From positions 1-63,868 of the forward strand of contig JACMME010000194.1 of assembly GCA_014379205.1 (NCBI GenBank): a stretch of 63,868 nt of DNA, written 5' to 3'. Below the pieces are notes generated by a model. The model was not told the origin of the DNA and did not search any database. It was given only the letters and a program-made list of their open reading frames with translations. Both the position numbers and the translations under genes were made by a program. Source of the DNA: Gemmatimonadaceae bacterium (lineage in GTDB: Bacteria; Gemmatimonadota; Gemmatimonadetes; Gemmatimonadales; Gemmatimonadaceae). The first letter of the stretch is position 1, and every line of letters starts with the position of its first letter. Of this stretch, positions 52,303 through 61,633 are shown piece after piece.

Positions 52303-53547
52303 ATGACCCCCTCCCAGGCTATGCGCATCGCGCTCTTCACGAACGAGTACCCACCGCACGTCTATGGCGGGGCGGGAGTTCACGTCGAGTATTTGTCGCG
52401 CGAGCTGGCTCGTATCGAAGGGGGCGCACACAACGTGGACGTCTTCTGCTTCGGGGAGCAGCATGAGACGCTCGGCAACCTTCGCATTCGCGGCGTTGCA
52501 CCAGCGGTGCGATTCGCAGCGCAAGACCCCCGGCATGCGAAGCTGCTGGATGCTCTGGTGCGCGATCTGGCTATGGCTGGCGCGGTGGAGTCGCCCGACA
52601 TCGTACACTGTCACACGTGGTACGCGCACCTCGCTGGCTGTCTCACACGGCCTCTCACGGGCTCGCGGTTGGTGCTGACGACACATTCACTCGAGCCGCA
52701 CCGTCCGTGGAAGGTCGAGCAGCTTGGCACCGCATATCACGCCACGGCATGGATCGAGCGAACGGCGTACGAGAATGCTGACGGCGTCATCGCTGTATCG
52801 CGTGCGATGAAGGAAGATGTGCAGACCCTGTACGGAGTTCCGCCCGAGCGCGTTCGAGTCATCCACAACGGCATAGACCCCGACGAATACCAGCCCCGGC
52901 CCGCTCCGGACAAGCTGCGCCGGCTCGGTATCGATCCCGACACTCCGATCGTGCTCTTTGTTGGGCGCATAACCCGACAAAAGGGAATTCTGCATCTGGT
53001 GCGCGCGATACGGCATCTGGAGTCCGGCGTGCAAGTGGTGCTGTGCGCGGGCGCGCCGGACACTCCCGATATCGCGAATGAGATGACAGTACTAGTCGCT
53101 GAAGCGAAGCTGGAAGCGGCCGCTGAAATCACATGGATCCCGGAAATGCTCCCGAGGGAGGATCTCATTTCGCTCTACACGCACGCGGCAGTTTTCGTGT
53201 GTCCTTCGGTGTACGAGCCCTTCGGAATCATCAACATCGAAGCGATGGCGTGCGAGACGGCTGTGGTGGCGACTGCGGTGGGTGGAATTCCGGAAATAGT
53301 CATTCCGGGCGAGACGGGGCTGCTGATTGCGTTCGAGCCGCAAGGCGAAGGCTTGCCGGAGCCGCGGGACGCCGAGGAGTTTTCTCTCGCGCTCGCGGCT
53401 GGGATCAATGAACTGATCAGGGACCCTGAGCGAGCGAGGGCAATGGGGCGGGCGGGTCGGGAGCGCGTGCTTGCCGAGTTCAGCTGGCGGAGAATCGCGG
53501 AGTTGACGGTGGAGTTCTATCGAGAAGTCATTAAGGGAAGAAGCTGA
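52303..53547 (+). CDS. glgA: Glycogen synthase (GT4 family, actinobacterial type)
   Basis: 414 aa; a second ATG at 52321 (MRIALFTNEYPP) may be the true start. The GT-B fold has the N-terminal NEYPPHVYGGAGVHVEYLSREL motif typical of the shorter GT4-type GlgA found in Corynebacterium and relatives, and a C-terminal donor site with VGRITRQKG and the EPFGIINIEAMACETAVVAT region. It elongates alpha-1,4-glucan using ADP- or UDP-glucose. It differs from E. coli GT5 GlgA. Downstream of glgC. Confidence 0.9.
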   Translation: MTPSQAMRIALFTNEYPPHVYGGAGVHVEYLSRELARIEGGAHNVDVFCFGEQHETLGNLRIRGVAPAVRFAAQDPRHAKLLDALVRDLAMAGAVESPDIVHCHTWYAHLAGCLTRPLTGSRLVLTTHSLEPHRPWKVEQLGTAYHATAWIERTAYENADGVIAVSRAMKEDVQTLYGVPPERVRVIHNGIDPDEYQPRPAPDKLRRLGIDPDTPIVLFVGRITRQKGILHLVRAIRHLESGVQVVLCAGAPDTPDIANEMTVLVAEAKLEAAAEITWIPEMLPREDLISLYTHAAVFVCPSVYEPFGIINIEAMACETAVVATAVGGIPEIVIPGETGLLIAFEPQGEGLPEPRDAEEFSLALAAGINELIRDPERARAMGRAGRERVLAEFSWRRIAELTVEFYREVIKGRS

Positions 53548-53610
53548 CACGATACGTTGGCGAATGACGCGCTTGAAGCACTCAGATGAGCAGCGGCCGG
53601 CAACGACTCC

Positions 53611-54674
53611 TCATCTCGGAATAACACTCCACCCGTACTGAATTGCCACTCGCTGCGCGATGTGCATGGTGAGTTGTCGCCCTCCCCAGCCGCCGCGCGC
53701 TATAACCACGACGCCTACCTGCTCGGCCGGCCTGCCAATCGTGAGTGAGACATCACCGCCAGACGCAGCCAACCCGCGAACAGCGGCCGTGTCTGCGCGA
53801 TCCGCCAACGAGTCGGCCAACGCCCGAACCAGAGCCGACGTGCTCGGTGCATCCCCGCCATACTGCTTGGTCCATACGACACGCCCGCTCTTGATGACAG
53901 ATATCGCTGCGCTGCGCACTTCATAGCTCTGCATCAGCCAGGGCACCTCGACGTCCATCCACTGGCGCCATCGCGTGACTGACCACGACGCCGGGGCGTC
54001 TGGTGGCGGGCCAAAGCGCGGCTTCCACAACAGAAGATGGTCGTCGGGATCCAGCTCGACCCGCTTTGCCGGCCCGAGCATGAACGTTTGCCTCTGGCGC
54101 GAGAGATGAACGGTCGTGTCACGCGCGCCGAGACGCCCATGCAATCGCAAGGGAACGTCCAATACGTACGGCGTGCTGTGTTGCGTGAGTGTCACGCGTC
54201 CGGCCGGCGTCCACGCCACGTCCACAATAGGCGCGCCCTTTCGATCCATCCATTGGGAGAGGAACGTCGGAAGACCCGTATCGCTTGCGGCGCTCTGAAC
54301 ATAGAGGCGCCGCAGGTCGGCGAGTGACGCGCTTCCACCGCGCGCCGCCAGGTCCCGCCATACGTCGAAGAAAACATCACTCCCGACACGACGCCTCAAC
54401 ATGTCGTACACCATCGGTCCCTTTGCCCGCGCGATGAACGGACTGTAATCGGCCATGAGCGGCTCATCCGCGCCCCGTCGGATCTCGTGGAAGTAGGCGC
54501 GCATGCTGAAGTCGGGGAGCCTTCCACAAGTTCCCGGCGTGCGGTTTGGGCGTTTTTGGTTTTCTCCCGGTACAGTGCAACTCCATAGCTCGCGATCGCC
54601 TCGTCCATCATGTCGTCGCCGGGCGGCAGTAGAGTATCGGAGAGCCGCCGCCGCCTGAAGAAGCTGTTCGCCAT
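53611..54674 (-). pseudogene. Remnant of an M1-family aminopeptidase
   Basis: Two frames together encode the C-terminal half of an M1-like metallopeptidase. The upstream piece (54674 down to about 54520) holds MMDEAIASYGVALYREK, which matches the third zinc-ligand region (NEGFASY) of M1 enzymes, but the HExxH helix is absent and a TAA lies 7 codons upstream. The main piece (54504-53611, 297 aa) continues with DML and Cys-free C-terminal sequence. A frameshift near 54510-54530 separates them. Residual protein from 54504 would lack the active site. Gene decay is the simplest reading; a sequencing error at the frameshift would not restore the missing N-terminus. Confidence 0.7.
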
Positions 54675-54710
54675 GCTGGCGCCGTTAAAGAGTTAGCATG
54701 GCTACCCCGC

Positions 54711-55946
54711 CTACGGCGTGTCGAACCGAATGATTGCGTCGGCCAGCGGCAACTCCATTCGACGCCTCGTTCCCTGGCCAGGTAAAGGATATCCCCGGCC
54801 GACGAAGGTAAATGTGTCGAACACGAACGGCACGCTTTCGCTGCCGTTCAGGCTGTTGGAATCTCCCACGTGAAAATGCAGGTGTGGTCCCACTGCGTTT
54901 CCCGAGGTGCCAAGGAGTCCAAGCACCCGTCCCCTCTTTACTCTTTGGCCCAGCCGCACCCTGACCGATCCCGGCTGAAGATGCGCATAGAATGCGTACG
55001 CGTTCTGTCCAATCCGAAGACTGACCCAGTTCCCAGACACGGTTTTATTGGTGAATGGAACCGGCATCCTGATAGAGCCATCTGCCTGTGGGATGTTTTC
55101 GGGAATGGAATCCGTTAAGTGCGTAATAATTCCGTCCGCTACGGCGAGCACCTGCGCTCCGTAACCATAGAACATCTCACTATTGATCGTGTCGGGAAAT
55201 GGATTCGGAAGCGTATTTCCACCTGAATCCACCCTCGCAAAATCGCAACCATATCGCTGTGGCACGCGAAGGCGTGCGTCCTCGAACATGTATGGACTAG
55301 CGTGCGCTCTGTTGTAGGAAAGGCCATTCCCGCATCGCCATAATCCACCGCGTACCGGTGGCGAAAGGACAATCGGGGGTCGTGAATGAACGGCGATATT
55401 TCGGGCGAAAGTCTGCAGCTCCGATGTCGTGCTTCCACCACTCAAAACCATGACTACCCCGGAATCCGGACGGAACCGAATCGAGTGGCGCAGGACCTGG
55501 CGAGTGGCGCTCAAGCCCGGCTGCGAGAACTCAACCGCCACAAGAGCTGCAACACCCGACTTGAGTATCAAATTCTCCGGCATTGGCTTGGCATTCACGG
55601 CCAGCGTGGTGCGAAGCCGAAGGGGATCCTCGAGCATCGCGCTGTCCAACCGGAGAAGCACCTTGCCTGTCGCGCTGTCCAGCACTTGAATTTCGCTGAA
55701 CCGGAAATCCTGCAAGCCCCAGTTGGTGATGATCAGGTTGTAAGCGATATGATAGCGGCCGTCGTCACCTCGAACTGGCCAGGGAGTGCCCCGGTATTCC
55801 ACGTCGATAGGCAGGGACCGAAGCCTTGCAGGGCTGCGCGGCGCGCTCGTCTGTGCAAAAGTGCTCCGTGCCTGAGTCCCCGCCAGCGCACCCAGTATGG
55901 CTACGGTGGATAGCCAGCCGAGCAAGTTGCTGCGTCGTTCCGGCAT
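54711..55946 (-). CDS. M23-family (LytM-like) peptidase, secreted
   Basis: 411 aa from ATG 55946, preceded by GGAGGT (complement of 55957-55962). A signal peptide (about 8-30, ending FAQ) precedes an N-terminal beta domain. The C-terminal peptidase has YGCDFARVD (Asp ligand region) and GPHLHFHVGD (HxH motif). The first His of the HxxxD pair is not obvious, so it may be a degenerate or regulatory LytM domain. It probably acts on, or near, peptidoglycan. It is downstream of the macB permease with an 87-bp gap. Confidence 0.8.
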   Translation of the reverse strand: MPERRSNLLGWLSTVAILGALAGTQARSTFAQTSAPRSPARLRSLPIDVEYRGTPWPVRGDDGRYHIAYNLIITNWGLQDFRFSEIQVLDSATGKVLLRLDSAMLEDPLRLRTTLAVNAKPMPENLILKSGVAALVAVEFSQPGLSATRQVLRHSIRFRPDSGVVMVLSGGSTTSELQTFARNIAVHSRPPIVLSPPVRGGLWRCGNGLSYNRAHASPYMFEDARLRVPQRYGCDFARVDSGGNTLPNPFPDTINSEMFYGYGAQVLAVADGIITHLTDSIPENIPQADGSIRMPVPFTNKTVSGNWVSLRIGQNAYAFYAHLQPGSVRVRLGQRVKRGRVLGLLGTSGNAVGPHLHFHVGDSNSLNGSESVPFVFDTFTFVGRGYPLPGQGTRRRMELPLADAIIRFDTP

Positions 55947-56033
55947 AGAGTTGTCTACCTCCGCTGGGTCCGCGTCAAAGTCTACCGGATGCCGCGTGTC
56001 CTCTTTATGGCTGCTGAGATATCGGCGCACACA

Positions 56034-57251
56034 CTATTCGTATCGCAGAGCCTCGATTGGATTTAGGGCTGCTGCCTTCCGGGCCGGATAGAATCCGAAG
56101 AAAACACCAACAGCGCCGGAGAATCCAACGGCCAGCAGCACAGCCTCCGGCGGCGTGGAAGTGCTCCAGCCTGTGAGATGGCCAACGAGCGCAGCCCCGC
56201 CGAAGCCGACCGCAAGGCCAATGATCCCGCCAAGTACGCTCATGACGACGCTCTCGACGAGAAACTGGATGAGCACATCGGAGCCTCGCGCGCCAATGGC
56301 CATGCGAATCCCGATTTCACGTGTGCGCTCGGTGACCGACACCAGCATGATGTTCATGATCCCTATACCGCCAACGAGAAGCGAGATGGACGCGATCGAG
56401 GCCAACAGATAAGACATCACATGTGTGGTTTCCGTTGCAGCGTCGGCGAGCTCGGTTTGGTTGCGCACCGTGAAGTCATCGACATCCGAACCGCTCAGGC
56501 CGTGAGCTTCGCGCATGATGGATTGGATTTCCGCCTGCGCAGCTGGGAGATCTTTTGCATTGCTGGTGGCGACCAGGATCTGAGGAATGAAGCTGTTCCC
56601 GCTCAGGCGCGTCCTGGCGGTGGTGTACGGCACCAGTATCACGTCATCCTGGTCGGTGCCGCTCGCAGTCTGACCCTTGGCCGCCAGCACGCCGACGATG
56701 GTGAAGGGCACGTTTCGTAGCTGGACCTGTTGCCCGACAGGATCGATTCCAGGGTATAGGTTTCGCGCGACAGTATTTCCCAGAACTGCTACCTTTCGCA
56801 TCGAGACGACGTCGGGCTGGCCGAAGAAAGTTCCAGACGAAACCTGCCAGTCACGGATTGATTGATAGTCGACCGACACTCCGTTGACCGATGTCCGCCA
56901 GTTTCCCTCCCCGCCGATCGCCTGCACTCGCGAAGCGACCACGGGCGACACGCTCGCCAGCAGCGTTCCCTGCTCGATGAGCCGGTCGGCGTCATCCACC
57001 GACAGGCGGTTGAAGCTTCCCGCGCCCTGGCTCACTCCTCCCTGCGATGTAGAGCCAGCGGTAAGAACCAGCATGTTGGTGCCGAGGGTGTTGATCTGCT
57101 GCTGGATGCGCGACTGCGCACCATGGCCGATCGCGACCATGATGATCACGGCGCCCACGCCGATGACGATGCCAAGCATCGTGAGGAGCGTGCGCATCTT
57201 GTTCTTCAGGATGCTTTGGGTCGCAACCCGGAACAGCGTCACCTTCTTCAT
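56034..57251 (-). CDS. macB: MacB-like FtsX-type permease
   Basis: 405 aa with four transmembrane helices (near 21-42 and three after 285). The FtsX/MacB periplasmic core lies between helix 1 and 2 (about 45-285). The helix-2 motif SLLVGGIGIMNIMLVSVTERTREIGIRMAIGAR is diagnostic for MacB/LolC-type permeases. The ATPase is a separate gene overlapping by 4 bp, unlike fused E. coli MacB. It works with the adaptor encoded upstream. Confidence 0.93.
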   Translation of the reverse strand: MKKVTLFRVATQSILKNKMRTLLTMLGIVIGVGAVIIMVAIGHGAQSRIQQQINTLGTNMLVLTAGSTSQGGVSQGAGSFNRLSVDDADRLIEQGTLLASVSPVVASRVQAIGGEGNWRTSVNGVSVDYQSIRDWQVSSGTFFGQPDVVSMRKVAVLGNTVARNLYPGIDPVGQQVQLRNVPFTIVGVLAAKGQTASGTDQDDVILVPYTTARTRLSGNSFIPQILVATSNAKDLPAAQAEIQSIMREAHGLSGSDVDDFTVRNQTELADAATETTHVMSYLLASIASISLLVGGIGIMNIMLVSVTERTREIGIRMAIGARGSDVLIQFLVESVVMSVLGGIIGLAVGFGGAALVGHLTGWSTSTPPEAVLLAVGFSGAVGVFFGFYPARKAAALNPIEALRYE

Positions 57252-58027
57252 GTTGCCCCCACCAGTTCGGCATCGTCCACCTGCACGTGCTCGAGGTCAT
57301 CGGCCGCGATGCGGCGATCGAGAACCGGTTCGTCACGGATGATGCGTCCATCACGAACCTCCACGATGCGCTTGGCGTACTTCGCGATGTCCGGCTCGTG
57401 GGTCACCAGCAGCACCGTGATTCCCTGTTCGTTCAGCTCCTGAAAGAGCGCCATGATCTCCATTGACGTGCGGCTGTCCAGATTACCGGTCGGCTCATCA
57501 GCCAGCAGCAGTGTCGGCTCGGTTACCAATGCCCGCGCGATTGCGACGCGTTGCTGTTGGCCGCCGGAGAGTTCGCTCGGGTGGTGATGGACGCGATCGC
57601 CAAGGCCGACGCGCCTGAGGGCCGCTTCCGCCAGTGCCCTGGTTTTCTTCTTATGGCCCGAACGATCGTATAGCAGCGGCAACTCTACATTCTCGAGCGC
57701 GCTGGTGCGTGCGAGCAGGTTGAAGCCCTGGAAGACAAAACCAAGTTTCTGATTCCTCAGATCGGCAAGCTCGTTTCGGCTAAGCCCGTTCACGCGAACA
57801 CCGTCGAGGAAATAACTGCCCGTGCTCGGTATATCGAGACATCCAAGCAGGTTCATGAGAGTCGACTTACCCGAGCCCGACGTTCCCATGATCGCGATCA
57901 TCTCGGCCTTCTCGACTGTGAGGTCGATCCCGCGCAAGGCACGCACATCGGCCTGCCCCATCCGGTATGTCCTGGTCACTCCCTCGAGACGGATGACGTG
58001 GGTGGAAGTCATGACTGTATTGTTCAT
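57248..58027 (-). CDS. macB: MacB-type ABC transporter ATPase subunit
   Basis: 259 aa. Walker A is GTSGSGKST (about 49-57), signature LSGGQQQR, Walker [13 protein letters not shown] and the switch His in [10 protein letters not shown]. The sequence fits the LolD/MacB branch. Its stop overlaps the permease start (ATGA) and its start shares one base with the adaptor stop. It powers efflux of peptides, macrolides or lipoproteins through a tripartite pump. Confidence 0.95.
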   Translation of the reverse strand: MNNTVMTSTHVIRLEGVTRTYRMGQADVRALRGIDLTVEKAEMIAIMGTSGSGKSTLMNLLGCLDIPSTGSYFLDGVRVNGLSRNELADLRNQKLGFVFQGFNLLARTSALENVELPLLYDRSGHKKKTRALAEAALRRVGLGDRVHHHPSELSGGQQQRVAIARALVTEPTLLLADEPTGNLDSRTSMEIMALFQELNEQGITVLLVTHEPDIAKYAKRIVEVRDGRIIRDEPVLDRRIAADDLEHVQVDDAELVGAT

Positions 58028-59319
58028 CAGAAGCTCCCGGGCCGCGGCGGACCGCCGCCTTGAGTCTGCGCCTGGAAAGGGCTCGAAGCGGTTGCTGTAG
58101 GGCTAGCGCCGGTTTGTGCAACTTGCGATGCACCTACGATGATCCGCATCCCCTCGGTGATCCCTTCACCTCTGATGACTGTTTTCTGGCCATCCGTAAT
58201 CCCGATACGAATGCGGAGGCTTTTGAGCGTCCCATCCTTGTCCTGGTACCACACCATGCCGGAATTTGCGCTTTGCGCGACTCCAGTTCGAGCACCGGTC
58301 GGGGCGGAACGGGCGCGAGCGGTGCGCGGCTGTGCCGACGGAACTCCAGTGCCCCTTCCAGACGCGGCGGCCGACTGTTGACTTCCGCCAACCGGCAGCG
58401 CAGCGTCGGCCGGACGGAAGCGAAGCGCGGCGTTCGGCACCAGGAACGCATCACTCGCTGTTTCGGTGAGAAACTCGACTGTCGCGGTCATCCCCGGAAG
58501 CAGCTTGCCGCTCGGATTCTCGACCTCCACGACCGCCGTGTAGTTGACCACGTTCTCCAATGTCCTGGACTGCAGGCGAACCTGGCGCACCGTGCCGGTG
58601 AAAGACTCGTTCGGATAAGCCTGCACCCTGAAGCGCACCGGCTGGCCTTCCTTGATGACCCCTATGTCGCTCTCGTCCACGGAAGCGAGGATCTGCATTC
58701 GCGCGAGGGTATTCGCGATGAGGAACAGCTGCGGCGCTGAGAGGCTCGCCGCGACCGTTTGTCCCACATCGACGTTGCGCTCGACCACGATCCCGTTGAT
58801 TGGAGCGTAAATAGACGTGTACGACAGGTTCTGCCGCGCGCGATCCACGGTCACCTGCGCGGACTTGGAGCTGGCCCTCGCAACCGCGAGCTTGTACTCG
58901 GCTGCGTCGTGCTCGGACTCGGTAAGCGCGCGCTGTTCGAAGAGTTGCTGGTTGCGCTCGTAGTCTCGCTGTGCCTGCACGAGCTCCGCTTGGGCCCGCT
59001 CGAAACCGGCTTCGGCGTCGCGGACACTTTGCTGCTGCAAAGTCGGGTCGATGCGAGCGATGAGCTGGCCTTTCTTCACCGTGTCGTTGAAGTCGACATG
59101 AATCGCGGCAACCTGTCCTGACACCTGCGTGCCCACCTGGACAGTCGTCACAGCACCGAGTGCGCCGGTGGCAGAGACAGCAGCCTCGAGATCGCCCCGA
59201 GTGACCTCGGCGAAGCGATACGCGGGCGCCTCGCTTCCTTCGGCCTGTCCGTAAATCCAGACGACGCCGGCCGTGAGGAGAGGCACGATTGCGCCGAGGA
59301 GTATTCGCGATTTTTTCAT
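58027..59319 (-). CDS. macA: MacA-like periplasmic adaptor (HlyD family)
   Basis: 430 aa with an N-terminal membrane anchor (about 5-25). The lipoyl-like halves lie near VQVGTQVSGQVAAIHVDFND and YAPINGIVVERNVDVGQ, separated by a helical hairpin rich in Arg/Gln/Glu (about 90-150). The beta-barrel domain has PVRFRVQAYPNESFTGTV. A Gln/Ala/Thr-rich insert occurs near 310-350. It bridges the MacB permease to an outer-membrane channel; no TolC-like gene is in this operon. It follows the Spy-like gene by 111 bp. Confidence 0.92.
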   Translation of the reverse strand: MKKSRILLGAIVPLLTAGVVWIYGQAEGSEAPAYRFAEVTRGDLEAAVSATGALGAVTTVQVGTQVSGQVAAIHVDFNDTVKKGQLIARIDPTLQQQSVRDAEAGFERAQAELVQAQRDYERNQQLFEQRALTESEHDAAEYKLAVARASSKSAQVTVDRARQNLSYTSIYAPINGIVVERNVDVGQTVAASLSAPQLFLIANTLARMQILASVDESDIGVIKEGQPVRFRVQAYPNESFTGTVRQVRLQSRTLENVVNYTAVVEVENPSGKLLPGMTATVEFLTETASDAFLVPNAALRFRPADAALPVGGSQQSAAASGRGTGVPSAQPRTARARSAPTGARTGVAQSANSGMVWYQDKDGTLKSLRIRIGITDGQKTVIRGEGITEGMRIIVGASQVAQTGASPTATASSPFQAQTQGGGPPRPGSF

Positions 59320-59430
59320 TTAATGCCTCAGAAGATTCAAGTAAGTGGTACGACGACCCCGGGCGAGGCGGTCGCCGCACCATGTTCAGCGTTACTCCGC
59401 TCGCAGTAACGCCGCCTGACGGTTACCGCG

Positions 59431-59958
59431 TCAGCCTCCATCGCGTGCTTTACCGCGCCGGCCGCTGCCATCCTTCGACCGCTCACCACGATTCTGCACC
59501 AGATCGCGGTAAGCCGAGCGCTGCTCGCTGGTAAGCACTGCCTCGATTCGCGTATTGGTTCGATCGCGCAGTGCCTTCATTTGCGCGCGATTCTGTTCAC
59601 GTGCCGCCGAGTCGGGGCGGGTACGCCTCTGCTCACGAGTGGCGGAATCAGGGCGAGGTCCGCCTTGCGGACGAAGCGCTTTCATCTGTGCATACTCTTC
59701 CACGAAAATCCGACGGATCGCCGTCGTCTGTCCGCTATTGAGCTTAAGATGTTCGTTCAACCGCGACACGCGGCGCTCAATTATCTGCGCCGAATCGAGC
59801 CCTTGTCCGCGTCTGCTCCGTCCCTCTGCACCAGGCCCCTGACGATCCTGCCGCGGTTGTTGAGCATCGGCCACTGTCGCGACGGCGAGGCCGACGCTGA
59901 GCACTGTGCCCATAAAAATTCGGGAGAGTCCCGTTCGCTTGTTTGTGTTGCTGCGCAT
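59431..59958 (-). CDS. Spy/CpxP-like periplasmic protein
   Basis: 175 aa with a signal peptide (about 14-33, ending ADA). It has a long amphipathic, highly charged helical region and LTSEQRSAYRDL (LTxxQ-like motif of the Spy/CpxP family). A repeated RPDSATREQRR / RPDSAAREQNR pair gives a duplication near 100-122. Spy-type proteins are ATP-independent periplasmic chaperones induced by envelope stress. First gene of the macA-macB operon, divergent from the LytS/LytTR pair. Confidence 0.75.
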   Translation of the reverse strand: MRSNTNKRTGLSRIFMGTVLSVGLAVATVADAQQPRQDRQGPGAEGRSRRGQGLDSAQIIERRVSRLNEHLKLNSGQTTAIRRIFVEEYAQMKALRPQGGPRPDSATREQRRTRPDSAAREQNRAQMKALRDRTNTRIEAVLTSEQRSAYRDLVQNRGERSKDGSGRRGKARDGG

Positions 59959-60122
59959 TGTTGTATCACCTGTTCAAGTAGTGTATGCGCGGCTGCTTTG
60001 TCGCCACGCTCCAATATCCAGCTAAACCAGGAACGGTTCAGTTCCATTTCCTCGTCTGCCGAAGCGGCCTTTGCTGGCTTCGAAGTGTTAGACGCAGGCC
60101 CAGGACGGGCGTAGAGCAGGAT

Positions 60123-60156
60123 GTCACGAAGTGCACCGCCGGAGTCACGAAGTGCA
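60123..60156. promoter_or_regulatory. Direct repeat GTCACGAAGTGCA x2, 21 bp apart (candidate LytTR-type operator)
   Basis: Two perfect 13-bp copies (60123-60135 and 60144-60156), with start-to-start spacing of 21 bp (two helical turns). This spacing is typical of LytTR-regulator binding sites. They lie in the 373-bp gap between the divergent Spy/MacAB operon and the kinase gene, about 176-209 bp upstream of the kinase start. Confidence 0.5.
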
Positions 60157-60200
60157 TTCGGCTGGCGCGAATGACGCGCGATGAGTTCACATCCCCGGAG

Positions 60201-60213
60201 TGCACTTCGTGCA
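60201..60213. promoter_or_regulatory. Inverted third copy of the GTCACGAAGTGCA motif
   Basis: TGCACTTCGTGCA is the reverse complement of TGCACGAAGTGCA, a variant of the direct repeat at 60123. It is itself palindromic apart from its centre (TGCAC...GTGCA), lying closer to the kinase start. Confidence 0.4.
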
Positions 60214-60331
60214 CCCTCTGGTGCCACTGGCGCCTTGGGGTTTGCGTGCGCGCTCGGCGGCGTCTTATGCTTCCGCTCGAAGTCCGTCGCGAACGCTGGT
60301 GCGAGACATCTCGGCTACCCAGGGGATCACA

Positions 60332-61633
60332 ATGACGACCAGCGCGAACCGCCATGCAGAACCGCACCCTGCGAGCAGCGTCGAAAGGCGCGGCGACAAC
60401 GCGAGGCTGAGCACCACCGAGCTTCTTGCCATCTTCGGGTTCTGGACTTTCATGGCGCTGGTCACCGCCGCCAACCGTCCACCCGATCCGCGCGGCGCCG
60501 GGCTGCTCGCCGCACCGGGAACGACGTCGATCGCTCTTGCCCTGATCCAGTCCTACGTGTGGGCTCTGCTGACGATACCGATCTTCATCCTCGCCAGCCG
60601 CTACAGCGTAGATCGCTCCAATCGCGTTTCACGCATTCTGATGTATGTTCTGCTTGGCGTCCTGATCGCGTTCTTCGTCGACCAGCTGATGCACTTTCTT
60701 CAGACTCAGGTCTTCGACGGAGGGAGGGGCACCGGTAGAGGTGCTGATGGTGGGTTTGGAGACGTTATCGAAGGAAGAGGAGGCCGAGGCGGACCTCGAG
60801 GCGGCGGACGCGGACCCCGGGATACGGGAATCCTCGTGGCCTTCCGGCGCCCATGGATTCTCAATCACTTCGTGCTGTACTTCGCCGTTCTCGCAGGCGG
60901 ATTCGCGAGAGATTATTTCCTGCGTTACCGCGCCCGTCTGGACGAGTCCATGCGCCTGCAGGCTGAGACCGCGAAACTTCACGCGCAGTTGGCTGACGCG
61001 CGACTCGGTGCGTTACGGGCGCAGCTCAATCCACATTTTCTGTTCAACACCCTTCACGCCATCTCGTCGCTCGTCGAGCGTGATCCGCGCGGAGTTCGGC
61101 GAATGATCGCCAGACTGAGCGAATTGCTGCGGTATACACTCGAGGAAAATGATGAGCATGAGATTCCTCTGAGCCAGGAGCTGTCCTTTCTGGATCGCTA
61201 CCTGGAAATCATGCGCATTCGGTTTCAGGGAGCGCTGGACGTTTCGGTAGACGTGGAAGCAGACATGCTGGATGCGCTGGTGCCCAATCTCATACTCCAG
61301 CCGCTGGTGGAAAACGCGGTGAAGCACGGCGTAAGCAAGGTGGAAGGGACGGGTCAAATAACAATTCGCGTGCGCCGTGACGGTGACCGGACAGTCATGA
61401 CGGTGCAGGATACCGGACCCGGGCTTGGCGACGCTGAAGTTGCTCAAGTGACAGGCGTGGGCCTGCGGAACACGCGGGAGCGGCTGGAGCAACTGTACGG
61501 CTCCGCTCAGAGTCTGGCGCTGCGCGCCGTGGTGGGTGGGGGTATCATTGCCGAAATCGTGGTTCCGTTCCAGACGCGCGACGACCTGCGGACGGCGGCC
61601 GTCATTCAGCCTTTGCCCAACACAGTAGCATGA
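60332..61633 (+). CDS. LytS-type membrane histidine kinase with Gly/Arg-rich insert
   Basis: 433 aa from ATG 60332, with AGGGGA (60321-60326) 5 nt upstream. Four predicted transmembrane helices (about 32-50, 66-86, 98-116 and 176-192). Between helices 3 and 4 sits an unusual Gly/Arg-rich stretch with RGG-like repeats (about 130-168). The kinase part is the His_kinase family: LRAQLNPHFLFNTLHAISSLV (phospho-His about 234) and HATPase N-box LVENAVKHGVSK with GPGLG. Its stop overlaps the regulator start by 4 bp (ATGA). Confidence 0.9.
   Translation: MTTSANRHAEPHPASSVERRGDNARLSTTELLAIFGFWTFMALVTAANRPPDPRGAGLLAAPGTTSIALALIQSYVWALLTIPIFILASRYSVDRSNRVSRILMYVLLGVLIAFFVDQLMHFLQTQVFDGGRGTGRGADGGFGDVIEGRGGRGGPRGGGRGPRDTGILVAFRRPWILNHFVLYFAVLAGGFARDYFLRYRARLDESMRLQAETAKLHAQLADARLGALRAQLNPHFLFNTLHAISSLVERDPRGVRRMIARLSELLRYTLEENDEHEIPLSQELSFLDRYLEIMRIRFQGALDVSVDVEADMLDALVPNLILQPLVENAVKHGVSKVEGTGQITIRVRRDGDRTVMTVQDTGPGLGDAEVAQVTGVGLRNTRERLEQLYGSAQSLALRAVVGGGIIAEIVVPFQTRDDLRTAAVIQPLPNTVA

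Noticed and set aside
59959-60331. Small gene in the Spy-kinase gap (open frames near 59781-60227 and 60038-60367)
   Set aside because: The frames overlap the Spy-like gene or the kinase in other frames, lack ribosome sites and cover the direct-repeat region.
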